A stretch of DNA of 23,647 bases from Dissophora ornata (taxonomy: Eukaryota > Mortierellomycota > Mortierellomycetes > Mortierellales > Mortierellaceae): NCBI GenBank assembly GCA_025201705.1, contig MU617097.1:1-23647 (forward strand). The letters are read 5' to 3'. How positions within the stretch are numbered: the stretch's first letter is position 1; each line of letters starts with the position of its first letter. Positions 8,921-18,806 of this stretch are shown one piece after another. Made by a program: the position numbers and the translations under genes. Below the pieces are notes generated by a model that was not told the origin of the DNA, made no database searches, and saw only the letters and a list, made by a program, of their open reading frames with translations.

Positions 8921-9614
8921 TTACCACTCTACCACAAGACAGTGTTGTTGAAGGCGATTGCTGGTCCTAGAGATAATCCCATAAGCAAGGGAATTGACAG
9001 CCGCTGTCGGATTCCAACCATAACGGATGTGTTTAACTGATATCTGCGTTGGTTGCGATGGAATGTAGTAAGTGTTTGGAGATAGAAGAGCGTGCCTGAG
9101 AAGATAGGGGTGATGAAAGTGGTGAGCAGGCAAGGGCATCTCGGTGTTGGAAAAGAGCCAAGGAGAAAGGAAGAAAACAAGTGAAAGAGGCGAACTGAGT
9201 GCATCTGGAGCGCAAAGACAATGGCATTCCAAACAAATAGACCTTGCAATCCTTGTTACAGCCACAGCCGGGCTCGGGTGTGCTGTAAGGAAAGTTCATG
9301 TTCGCCATTACGGAGGACTCGGGAGTTAGGCCCAGATTAATGTGGCACCGCCGGGATGATTGGGAGGGGTGCTATCAAAACTGCAGTAAACCAGGCTGCC
9401 ATGGCCATTTATTCCACCAAAGGTGGTTGTAGAAAGGTGTTCATTAGAATGCGACTTCTCTCAATCAGAATACAGAGGTATTGCAATGTGAACACCAGCT
9501 CTGCGAAGCATCGTCATTGGTCCTTATTCCAGGCGATGCTACGGGCCCAACAGCTCCAGATCCCATCAATGCCTTCGCAATCAATGATAGAAGCAGATAC
9601 AGTTGATGTATAAG
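8921..9614 (-). pseudogene. degenerate secreted-protein-like coding sequence (right of the transposon)
   Basis: Minus-strand fragments with coding character lie in different frames with stops between them. One is SASIIDCEGIDGIWSCWARSI near 9600-9530. Another is MANMNFPYSTPEPGCGCNKD followed by CKVYLFGMPLSL near 9308-9210. A third starts with ATG at 9021 and resembles a signal peptide (MVGIRQRLSIPLLMGLSLGP, then AIAF), ending at a TAG near 8931. The middle piece shares a FP...C-x-C-x4-5-[KR]-V-[YF]-L-F-G pattern with the pseudogene left of the transposon, so the two may be decayed tandem relatives. A CT-rich stretch between 9200 and 9060 could be the old promoter of the second copy. The family is unknown. 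Confidence 0.35.
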
Positions 9615-10299
9615 CCCAACATTGTAGATTTTATGAGGTTGTTTCTACTGTGGATTTAGACCACAAAAGACTGAGGACAGGAAACGCCAACGATTGTTCC
9701 TGATATACAACAACGGTGGGAAGACGGCGAGTGAGAAGAAGAGCAGAACGAAGAAAGCGACGAGGATTGAACAAGGAGGACAAGGGGAGAGCGGCAAAGA
9801 ACGACAGAAACAAGAAAGCTCCATGTCGCTGGATGTGGCAGCATGGAGTTCAAGTTGAACGCGTAAAAAAAAATGGTTCTGTAACATCATGAACAGAAAG
9901 GCGTATTGAGGCGAAAGCACGTGGGCGCGCCTACCGCTCTTGATCGCTGCTTGTTGCTGAATCCTGAGTACAAAGGACAAACTACGAAGAACACTGAAAT
10001 CTTTTCAGCGACACGAAGTGGATGTCGCGAATTGGTGGCGCAAATCACATCACCCCAACAACCGCAACAACCGCAACAACCGCAACAACCTTAAACAAAA
10101 AAAAATGCGATCATCTCTTTTGTCATCCACTCGATTCATAAATCTTAACCCATTAATGATTCCAGAAACACCGTCCTTCCTCCCCCTCCCTTCCTCGGAA
10201 TAGAGTAGAATATTCGCCCTTCAGCTCCCCCGGTACCATCTCCCACACTACGGCTGCATCCCATTCCTTGCTCCTGCTCTTGCCATCTGTCGGTAAACC
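9615..10299. other. intergenic, promoter side of the GDPase gene
   Basis: No frame here shows domain character. The last 200 bp, leading to the GDPase ATG, are pyrimidine-rich (runs of CCTCCCCCTCCC type near 10170-10200), in line with a fungal core promoter and leader. The segment includes a short CAACAACCG tandem repeat. Confidence 0.45.
10056..10090 (+). repeat. (CAACAACCG)~3.9 minisatellite
   Basis: The 9-mer CAACAACCG is repeated exactly three times, followed by eight bases of a fourth copy. It lies about 210 bp upstream of the GDPase start codon. Confidence 0.9.
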
Positions 10300-12193
10300 A
10301 TGTCAAAGGAACAAGAACAAGCGCCACACGATGCAACCGCAGAAGATTGCAGTGACATTGGCAATCTAAACTCTCAGCCCAGTAGTGCCATCAGCCCTGC
10401 TCGAAGGCGCTCAGAGCGGATCGCCAGCCAAACCTCCTTTCGAGAGGAGTCACCATCACTGCCTCTGACCCCCAACAAGCCCACAGATTTGACTGAGAAG
10501 AGCGAACATGTCCAGCTTGGAAAGAGTGCCGGACCACTGTCCCTTGTGGCCCAGAGAGATTCGATCATCGTAAACCGAATGCAGTGGGCGATCGCCCTAT
10601 TTGTCCTTGCAATGGCTTTTTTTGTGCTTCCGTCCCAAATGCCTCCCGCAGTCCAAGACAGCAACGTGATCGGTATGTACTGTTCATGTGCCAGCCAAGC
10701 AGACTTCTTATTCATTGCAGGTGGAACATGTGCCAACTCTTTTTTTTTGGAATGTGATGATGTAATGGATAGATTTATCTAGAGCATGGCCAGACGACAT
10801 TACCTCTGTCTATTGCGCAAAGGCTTATCCAGGAAGACCACTGATCCAATACGTTCTCATGGTCGACGCTGGATCGATGGGATCAAGGATCCATGTATAC
10901 AAATTCAACTATTGCAACGCCACACCTGAGCTTGAGAGCGAAACGTTTGGTCACGTAGAGCCAGGTCTTTCGTTCTACGGCGAGGATGCAGGGGGAGCTG
11001 CCAAAAGTCTCGATGAACTATTGGATGCCGCGCTCAATACCGTCCCAAAATTCCTCCATTCCAGTACACCGATAGCGGTAAAGGCAACAGCAGGATTGAG
11101 GCTCTTGGGCGATGAGAAATCAAACAGGATTTTGGCCGCCGTCCGTCAAAGGCTTCAATCAAAGTACCCATTCCCCATCATTGATGAGCAAGGCGTAGCC
11201 GTCATGGATGGCGCTGATGAGGGTATGTAATATCTTGACTGCATGTTACGTTTGTAGATGTGGCACATTCATCGCTAACCTTTTCAAACTGATGTTCATG
11301 GTGTAGGCGTGTTTGCGTGGGTGACAGTCAACTACTTACTGGGTCGATTCAACTCTTTCAAGAAAAAAGCGACTGTCGCGATTCTGGACCTCGGAGGCGC
11401 GTCCACGCAAATCGTATTCGAATCACAGATCGTAGATGGGCACTCGGTTGCACAGGGAGCACACCGATATCCGATGAACTTTAACGGAAACGAATACATC
11501 CTCTACCAGCACTCTCACCTCGGCTATGGTCTCATGATGGCGCGCGCACAGATCAACAAGTACGTGGTTGAAAACCCGATCAGCAATCGCCATGGCGTAA
11601 AACTTGGCAGTGACGAATATGCGCACCCTTGCCTCCCAGTGGGTCATCGACAAAACTTTACCAGAGAGAGCGGTCTGGAGGCTGTATTAGTGGGTGTGTC
11701 TGATCCAGGCGGACTGTGCAGATCAGTGGTTGAGGCGATCTTCAACAAACAAAAGTTGTGTCACCTTTCGCCATGCTCCTTCGATGGCGTCTATCAGCCC
11801 TCGCTCCATGCATCTGTCGAGGACGACATCTATGCGTTCTCTTTCTTCTTTGACCTCACAGCGCCCTTCAGACTTGGAAGCGCAACTTTGGCACAGGAGA
11901 TGACGATTTTAGAGTTGGAGCAATTAACAGATCGTGTGTGTGTTGGCGACGAGGATGGCTTCAAGGAGTTTCATGACTCTGCAGAAGCCATGAAGGAGAT
12001 CCGCAAATCAACAGACCTGTGTATGGATCTCAGCTACATCTATGGGCTGCTAGAGCATGGCTACGATGTGCCCAAGGAGCGGAAGATCAAACTGGCAAAA
12101 AAACTCAAGGGGTACGAGACAGGCTGGTGTGTTGGCGCCAGCATTGCTGTCCTGGAGGAGCGCGACTGGTTCAATGGCTCAGGAACGTTGTGA
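10300..12193 (+). CDS. GDA1: GDA1/CD39 family nucleoside diphosphatase (Golgi GDPase-like apyrase)
   Basis: Three exons, 10300-10672, 10785-11222 and 11307-12193, encode about 565 aa. In yeast, Gda1 hydrolyses GDP in the Golgi lumen to GMP, which leaves by exchange for GDP-mannose and so supports glycosylation. Here a polar 90-residue N-terminus and one hydrophobic segment (about 95-111) predict a type II membrane protein with a lumenal enzyme. Apyrase regions: ACR1 DAGSMGSR (152-159), ACR2 KATAGLR (224-230), ACR3 E270-G-VFAW, ACR4 DLGGASTQ (298-305), ACR5 WCVGAS (from 544). ACR1 has Met156 where the family has Ser/Thr. The second intron is clear (GTATGT...GTGTAG). In the first, GTATGT needs the weak acceptor GAG at 10783-10784 to hold frame; a donor at 10678 with TAG at 10781-10782 is the alternative and adds two residues. 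The start codon has A at -3. Confidence 0.93.
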
Positions 12194-12527
12194 GCGAGTG
12201 CACCGTCTAATACCCAGCAGTGATAGATAGACTAGAGATCTCTTTTTTGTTACAATAAAAACCGGCCATAGCGTTATGACTCGGACCCATGATCCGAACT
12301 GCACGCCTGTGGCCGCCGACCTTTCCCCCTTTTTTATTAAAAGTGCAGACAGGGGCGAGCAGCTTCTTTCGGTGTAGGTACGTCTGCATCTGTTCACTCA
12401 TCTGTTTCTTCATTCCCTTCCACCGCATTCGCTCTCTCGCTTTGCATTCAGCATCTCATTGCACACTTGCCCTATTTCCATTGTTTTTCTTCATCTTTCT
12501 CATAAGCAAGAACAATATTTCGTCACC
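12194..12527. other. GDPase 3' flank and FHIP promoter
   Basis: The two plus-strand genes lie head to tail with about 330 bp between stop and start. The first 70 bp hold the GDPase polyadenylation signal. The rest is pyrimidine-rich and must hold the FHIP promoter and leader. Confidence 0.6.
12254..12259 (+). terminator. polyadenylation signal of the GDPase gene
   Basis: A canonical AATAAA lies 60 nt past the TGA stop, right after a T-rich run (TCTTTTTTGTT). Confidence 0.7.
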
Positions 12528-15500
12528 ATGGATTCGAGCTTCTGGAATAAACTGAAAAAGACGATTATGACAGTCCCCAAGGAACCGCCCAGTAATGCCT
12601 TACAGCTATCGCGATTCAGTAAAAGTTGGCTGACGATCCAGGTACCTTTTTAAAGTTAGTGTACGGTGGGGGCCATGTTCCAAGGAGCGAAGGGCCGCGT
12701 CGCCAGACCCTTCACTAATTGCTGTTCCTGAACGTGTTTGTTAAACTCAATTCGTAAATTTTCAGACTGCGATCTCCACGCCTGAGAAACGAAACGTCGC
12801 TATCCAGCAGACCGAGATCTCGATCCGACTGAAAAACATGGTTGATCTCCTTGTCGACGAAGAGTCCCGCCTTGATGACACCATGGGGGCCACAGGTGTC
12901 TGCATGGAACACCTTCTCAGAAACAATATTCTAGCCAAACTGGTGAACACCTGCGCAGAGGGGGATAATCCCCAGGGGATCATCGGTGAGACGATCCGGA
13001 CCTTGGCATCGATGATCAACTTGCTGGATGACCGCTTCTTGGTCCACAATGCTGTCCACAAACCAACGGTCAAACTTCTGAGAATCTGCTGTGGTCCCGG
13101 GACAGAGCTGGAGGGCAACGAGAGCTATCAGGAGGACTTAATCGACTTGATGTACATCTTGTGCTCAAAGATACATGGATACTCAGAGCTACTGAACATC
13201 TTTTTCTACGACAAGCAGTGGCTAACGGTGCCGGAGAGAACTGCCAGACGGCTGCAGAAAGGCAGAGAGACGATTGCGCTGCTGAAAAGTCTGAGCCGTC
13301 AATCCAACCTCGCCCTCTCAAATCTGGACTATACCCCACCGTCTGATAAAACATCTGCGGCCTTTTCGATGTTGACCGGAAAGAGCGAAGGTTCTACTTC
13401 AAAGGTCGATGAGCCGCAGGCAGTATCTTCCTTTGCAGATGGGGAACAACAAGGCAATTTCTTCATGGATGCCATGGATAGTCCTTCATCCAAACTGCCG
13501 AATACAGTGGCGGAATCCAAGCGGGACTACGAGTTTCTGCTTTTCACTTACCTCTCAAAGTTTGTGCACCGCGAGGGCAAGGCTGGCGACTTCGCCAGGA
13601 CAGGACTCCTCTTCTTAATGGAGCTCGCCACGGGTTCCTTGGGCGAATATATCCTCGACTCGGACTTTGCGTCGTATCTGACAGCGGGTATAGGCGCTCT
13701 CTACTCTCAACTCCCACGGAAACTCATTGTGCGAGGTGGGCCGAACGATTTGATGAGCTCCACAGCAGAAGATGAAGCTAGGCCTTCTAGGAGGGCCAAT
13801 ATTGAGCTGTCGACATCAGCTGATTTCCAGTCGCGACTAGACGCATTTTTAAAAGTGCTCGAGTTTTGTCAGGATGTGCTCATGCGCTGCCCAAACTCGG
13901 AAATAGCGGCCACACTCTTGTCCTCGCTCAAGATTGTGTTTCTGGAAAACATCCTCTACCCTTCTATCTTGGAGTGCTCTGACACAGACGGAAGTTCTGT
14001 TGCGGTCATCAGCTATATCGACCAAATACTTCAAGTCATTGAGCATGAGGCCCTCGTGGATTTGGTGGTCGGGTTCTTGATGGAGAGCGAAGAAGAGGAC
14101 ACGCGATCTAAGAACACGGAGGATGAGGACGCGTTCGCAGAGGTCCACAACCCACAAATAACATCACCATACTTCACCGCCTTGGGTCGTTTTACTTTGA
14201 AGGATTTGGTACTGTCTCGGCTCAAGTCTAGATCTCAGGCAACGACCATCGCGACTTTGAAGCTACTTAATACGATCATTACTAAGCACTGCAAATACTC
14301 GCTCAAGTTGTTGAGCATTCAGCTCGACAATCAAAGAACATCCCTTCCTCGTGAGCAGGCGAATGGATCTGTTCGAGATCCCTTTCGAGATGTACCCATG
14401 ATCAATCACTACACACACGAACTCGACCTGTTCTTTGCGCTCATCACTACCATCAACCCTTACAACACCCAGGAGATATTTTCCTGTGGATATGACGCCT
14501 ACCTTCGAGATGCAGAGGGCTCCGTAAAGACGCATCATTGTTCGGGGAAAACTAAGGATGATGGTATGCAGCAAACCGCTGGTGGTGCAGTATCGGATGC
14601 GGACAGCAAGAAACAACGACGGAAGAGCATGAAATACGGCCACAGGATGGACCATCCTGACGGCCAAGTAAGTGATCCACTGGGCCAGCTGGATCTGGAA
14701 AAGAATGCAGACACCAAAGCTATCTTGGGCGGTTGCACGAAGAGCGGTCCAGGTCATGAACATTCCATACAGATGCATCGTCTGTTACCTTCGGATCCCT
14801 TATTACAGATTCTGCTGAGAACACTCTCGCACTTCTTTGCCCATTCTGTGGAACTCAATCTGGCGCTCACAGGGGTGATCAGTTCGTTGGCTGCCTGTCC
14901 CTATAGGTCGTTGGAGGGCTGGCTACTCTTCCGCACCAGTGATGTTAAGAAGCCCGACGTGGATCGTGATTCTGGGGAAGACGAATCTGAGAGCGAACTA
15001 TCACCGCCACCTCTCACGGGACCCCATGTTTTTTCAAAGCTGGATCCAACCTTTCATTTGACAGCCGTTCCATACGACTCGGATGATGAGGATACTGTGC
15101 CTTACTTTGTGCAGCATAGACCATCGTCCTCAGAACTGGCAGAACCTAGCTCAATGGATCCACCGTCATTCAAGTCATTCCCGCCATTCTTTACGATGCT
15201 GAGGACTCTGACTAAACAGGTTGCTTACTATCGAAGCGAGATCGAAGGTTTTGATGAGTACCTGGCAGAACGCCGACGTACTCTCTTGCTCCCCACTGTT
15301 GAAGCTAGCGCCCACGCGAACGTCATCAACAACGCACCAGGACTCATTCTAGACCAATCTGCAGTGTCGAACAACAACAGCATTACGTTCAACCCAGGAT
15401 TTATGCACGTCTCAAGTGACTCTTTCTTCGGCCCCAGTGGTGATCTCATCGGCACAGCAGGCGCTCGACCTTCCCCGCCAACTCTGACTGGTGGATCTTC

Positions 15501-16749
15501 ATCCAATTTACTTGGCGGCGGTATTGTTGCAGGTGGTCCTTCCAGTCCGCGAATCCCTGGAAGTGGAGGTAATTCTGCGGCAGGATCTATGGCGTCGTCA
15601 CCAGCCCTTCAACGACCACCATCCTTCAGCTCCAATTCAAGTACCACCAATAACAATAACAACAATAATAGCGGAACCAACTCTCCAGTGCCTCTGAGTC
15701 GAAGCCCCGCGAATCCGGTGACTTTGGTGAGGGTTAATACGCCGAGAGCCAGAAAGAGTAGTTCTCCTTCGAGCCTGATGGCGACACCTTCCAACGTGCC
15801 GTTCTTGGTCGCGCCAGGCGTTGGAGGCAAACGAAATTTCAGGTCTAATAGCGCGAGTCCGCTTGCAGGTGGCGGCAGCGGTGCAAGTGCGACTGGAAGT
15901 GTCGCTTCAAGCCTTGGGCCACGGTATCCATCCGGAGCAGCGGCAACAGGTGCCGATGTCTCGGAAAGTGCGTCGCTAGGACAGGCGATACCTTCCAGAA
16001 CGGCTACAAAGTCGCCAGAGCTGATTTCGCAGCCTAGAGCACTATGGTCCTCCAGCAACTCTGGAGCTCCTGCTTTCGCCGGGTCTTCATCGTCTTTGGC
16101 GAAACCTGTAATCATTGGTGGTATGGCCGCAGCCACAGGATTTGGAAATGCTGACCAGGGGAGCCACAGTCTCAATATTAACATCAACGTTGGAAGTGTT
16201 GGTGGAAATATCAACAGTGCCTCAATGGCGTCTTCTTCGGCGCACGCACCATCTATATTCGGATCCTTCGGGTCAAATCCATTGTCCAAGGTTATGGATA
16301 CCATGATGGTCAGGCCACTCTTCCCGGATGGGTTTGTGGACGACTCGGACTGTGAAGAGGAATCAACCCTACAAATTCGGGCCAAGTTACGAGACAGCAA
16401 CATTGGAGATGAAGACAATAAGAGCAACCGCAGCAGCAGCAGCAGCAAAGGCGATGATGACGATAGAAAAACGAGGAACAGTGGCGACGGTTCGGACGAT
16501 GAGGAGATTGATCGCGAGGCCAATTCCGATCTGCAGGAACCGCGACGCAAGACAGTAGGGACAACTGCACCATCACAGAAAACGACAAAGGCATCAGTGC
16601 CGCCAACTTTGCCACAACCACAAGAAAAGATGGTGACACTTGGGCAGTTGCTGACAAATGTCATCATTTTGGAGGAAGTGGTCAAAGAGGTGGTTGCAGT
16701 CGCGCAGGTCCGCAAGGCCATGGGTGTTGACAAGGTGCGATTTCTGTGA
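12528..16749 (+). CDS. FHIP/FAM160 (RAI16-like) family protein, FTS-Hook-FHIP complex subunit
   Basis: Two exons, 12528-12641 and 12766-16749, joined in phase 0 (GTACCT...TTTTCAG), give about 1365 aa. FHIP proteins bind FTS and Hook and link dynein to early endosomes; that role is known for animals and Aspergillus and inferred here. The N-terminal half resembles the family: a helical, repeat-like fold with MVDLLVDEE and GVCMEHLLRNNILAKLVNTC near residues 63-105, and long Leu-rich helices to about residue 780. A long disordered stretch rich in Ser, Gly, Pro and Asn follows (about 830-1300, with an Asn run near 1000 and an AGC repeat coding for Ser near 1260). The C-terminus returns to a conserved-looking segment (KMVTLGQLLTNVIILEEVVK to KVRFL, from about 1325). 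Human members have roughly 750-1000 residues, so this one is long because of the disordered insert. The start ATG at 12528 has A at -3 (CACC-ATG). Confidence 0.9.
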
Positions 16750-16817
16750 TTTTTTTTATCTTCTCGCATTCTCGCGCAAACAGGCGTACACAAGTCAGTG
16801 TGGTTCAGGGTCCGTGA

Positions 16818-16823
16818 AATAAA
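16818..16823 (+). terminator. polyadenylation signal of the FHIP gene
   Basis: AATAAA lies 68 nt past the TGA stop, followed by TTTTCTTATATATTTTTATTAC. Confidence 0.7.
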
Positions 16824-16842
16824 ACACATTTTCTTATATATT

Positions 16843-16848
16843 TTTATT
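16843..16848 (-). terminator. polyadenylation signal of the zinc-cluster gene
   Basis: TTTATT on the plus strand reads AATAAA on the minus strand, 263 nt past the minus-strand stop. Cleavage downstream of it would fall inside or next to the FHIP polyadenylation site. Confidence 0.5.
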
Positions 16849-17111
16849 ACATTTACACTTTTGGGAACGAACGTAATGCTACAGAACAACGAAAAGACAA
16901 AGGAATGAATGGATGAATGTGTGCGTTGGCATGCTAAGCAATTATATATAAATGATAGTGAACGGAAGAAAGTGAAGAGGACCTCAGTCCACCCCTTTTT
17001 TTGTTCTTCTTCCTCGCGGGCAAGGTATTTCCAGAATAAGGGGTGGGTTTTGTCATCCAAACAACGGTGATTGGCATTGAAAAAGTGATAGACAACGCAT
17101 TACTATGCGAT

Positions 17112-18806
17112 TCATGCATGCTGCAGCTGCAGCTGTTGTTGTTGTTGCTTCTGTTGTTGCTGTTGCTTTCGCAGGCTGACCAATGCCTGCTGCTTCTGGT
17201 ATTGCTCTTGTAGCTGCTGTTGTCGCTGTTGAATGCATTGCAGCTCTGTCTGGGTCTCGAGCTGCTGCTGCAATAGCGTGGCCATGCCCGGGTCCTGATC
17301 GACGGACGAGGGTGACCCAGTTGAATTATCCATCACTGAATGGACCTCGTTGGAGAGGTTGGACTTGAGCGACGGGTACAAGGTTTGATGCATCATCTGG
17401 AGTTGAAGCAACTCCTGCTGCACCTGTTGTGGCTCCATGCTCGCTATTGCTGGCGCAGGATGGGTTTGTGAGTGGACCAGGCCAGCCATAGGGAGTCGCT
17501 CTTGGAGAAGCTGTAATGCTTCGAAGTTGCTCTGGTGGTGACGTGGGGGCGGTGGCATCATACTTAATGTGCCCGTTGGATGCAATAGATCCTGAGCGGC
17601 TATAGATGTTGTGGCCGGGGATGATGTAGGTGAGGTAGAGGAGCGCGATGGGGATCCAGAGGAAACCACGTTCCAGGCCACTTGAGACGGTACCTCGGGG
17701 CCTGAGAATCCTGAGTGCTTTATCGCATAAGGATGGAGGTTCCAAGTTGGCAAGGACGGCCGTCTGGCGGTGAACCGAGCCCTGCGATGTTCAATCGCTG
17801 CGGGGGACGTCGGAGAACTCCGAGATATGAAGTATGGATGCGAATGTGAGCGAAGATACTGTGTTTGAAGCTGAGGCAACTGAGGTCTCGCTTGCTGTGG
17901 AAGGGACATGACCCTCGGGCGCGGCAGATGACTCTGAAAATGGTGATGCTGTTGCTGCTGTTGTTCACGCAACTGCTGTTGTTGCTGCTGCTGCAGCCTT
18001 GCCTGGAGCATCGCCTCAGCAGCAGCCTTGCTCCCGCCCTTTGGACGGCCTCTCGGCTTGGGGATCGCGTCGCGACATGTCGAGGCCTTGGATGGATGCT
18101 TGAGACAATTTTGACAGGGCCGTCCACTGTCGCATTTGATATGGGATCTTTTGCAGCTGGCACAAGCAATTACAGGGATCATCAACGATGCCATCATTGC
18201 CTCGTCAAAGTCTGCGGAGATGGGAGAAGATATTGCGGAGGAGGACGTGGACGGTGAGGATGATTCAGAGGATGGGGTCGGCGATGGAGCTTGTGGGCCA
18301 AACATGCGACCGCCGGTCATCATGCCGCTGCTGACTGCATCTTGGACATGTCCTATTGTCGAGTAACCGTTCGAGGGGATCACAGGAACTTGCTGCTCAG
18401 GCTCGAAAGGGAGGAAACCAGAGGATGACGAAGACGGCTCCCCCAAATGTGAAAAGAGGTCGAAATCTGCGTGGAACTGCTGATGTTGCTGCTGCAGTTG
18501 CATATGTTGATGGAGATCAAATAGAAAACGATCCGACTGTGTGGTACACAAGGACGGTACGTGTGATGTACCTGCACTCGAAGGAACGGTCATTGGGTAC
18601 GCGAAAGAATAGTCTGCCGTAGGTGAGGAGGTTTGGTAGAGATGGTTTTGAGAGGATGATGAAAAAACTGGTTGTTGATGATATAATTGTGCTGATGACT
18701 GTTGGTGAAGACGCATAGACGACGGCATATTAATGAACTCGGCGTCACCGTTCGTTATGCTGTCCTTTAGGCAGGAATATTGTTCTTCTGTGGAGATATT
18801 GGCCAT
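17112..18806 (-). CDS. Zn(II)2Cys6 transcription factor with AT-hook and polyglutamine tracts
   Basis: This intronless frame of 564 aa starts at ATG 18806 (MANISTEEQY). The open frame upstream is leader sequence. A fungal zinc cluster lies at residues 215-244: C-x2-C-x6-C-x5-C-x2-C-x9-C, with the typical SHIKCD and RPCQNC pieces. Right after it is an AT-hook core, PRGRP (251-255) within KPRGRPKGGSK, so two DNA-binding elements sit side by side. The N-terminal 200 residues are Ser/Pro/Gln-rich, with acidic or hydrophobic patches (DFDLFSHLGE; ISADFDEAMM) that could activate transcription. Polyglutamine tracts follow the AT-hook and fill the C-terminus. No fungal middle-homology region is visible, and the zinc cluster is central rather than at the usual N-terminus. 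The target pathway is unknown. The gene converges on the FHIP gene and has a long CT-rich leader. Confidence 0.86.
   Translation of the reverse strand: MANISTEEQYSCLKDSITNGDAEFINMPSSMRLHQQSSAQLYHQQPVFSSSSQNHLYQTSSPTADYSFAYPMTVPSSAGTSHVPSLCTTQSDRFLFDLHQHMQLQQQHQQFHADFDLFSHLGEPSSSSSGFLPFEPEQQVPVIPSNGYSTIGHVQDAVSSGMMTGGRMFGPQAPSPTPSSESSSPSTSSSAISSPISADFDEAMMASLMIPVIACASCKRSHIKCDSGRPCQNCLKHPSKASTCRDAIPKPRGRPKGGSKAAAEAMLQARLQQQQQQQLREQQQQQHHHFQSHLPRPRVMSLPQQARPQLPQLQTQYLRSHSHPYFISRSSPTSPAAIEHRRARFTARRPSLPTWNLHPYAIKHSGFSGPEVPSQVAWNVVSSGSPSRSSTSPTSSPATTSIAAQDLLHPTGTLSMMPPPPRHHQSNFEALQLLQERLPMAGLVHSQTHPAPAIASMEPQQVQQELLQLQMMHQTLYPSLKSNLSNEVHSVMDNSTGSPSSVDQDPGMATLLQQQLETQTELQCIQQRQQQLQEQYQKQQALVSLRKQQQQQKQQQQQLQLQHA
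17121..17167 (-). repeat. CAG/CAA tract coding for C-terminal polyglutamine
   Basis: CTG/TTG triplets on the plus strand encode the Gln-rich C-terminus of the zinc-cluster protein. Similar tracts in the same gene lie at about 17940-17996 (after the AT-hook) and 18475-18500. Confidence 0.8.

Larger units (their letters stand above)
16750..17111. other. shared 3' region of two convergent genes
   Basis: The FHIP gene (plus) and the zinc-cluster gene (minus) end 362 bp apart. Polyadenylation signals for both directions lie within 31 bp of each other, in an AT-rich patch (16818-16855). Confidence 0.6.

Noticed and set aside
14263..14778. 171-codon minus-strand open frame
   Set aside because: Antisense to the conserved FHIP coding region; a shadow frame.
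15609..17060. 483-codon minus-strand open frame
   Set aside because: It runs antisense to the FHIP coding exon, and its Ser/Leu-rich composition mirrors the repetitive Ser/Gly/Asn codons of that gene. No domain is visible.
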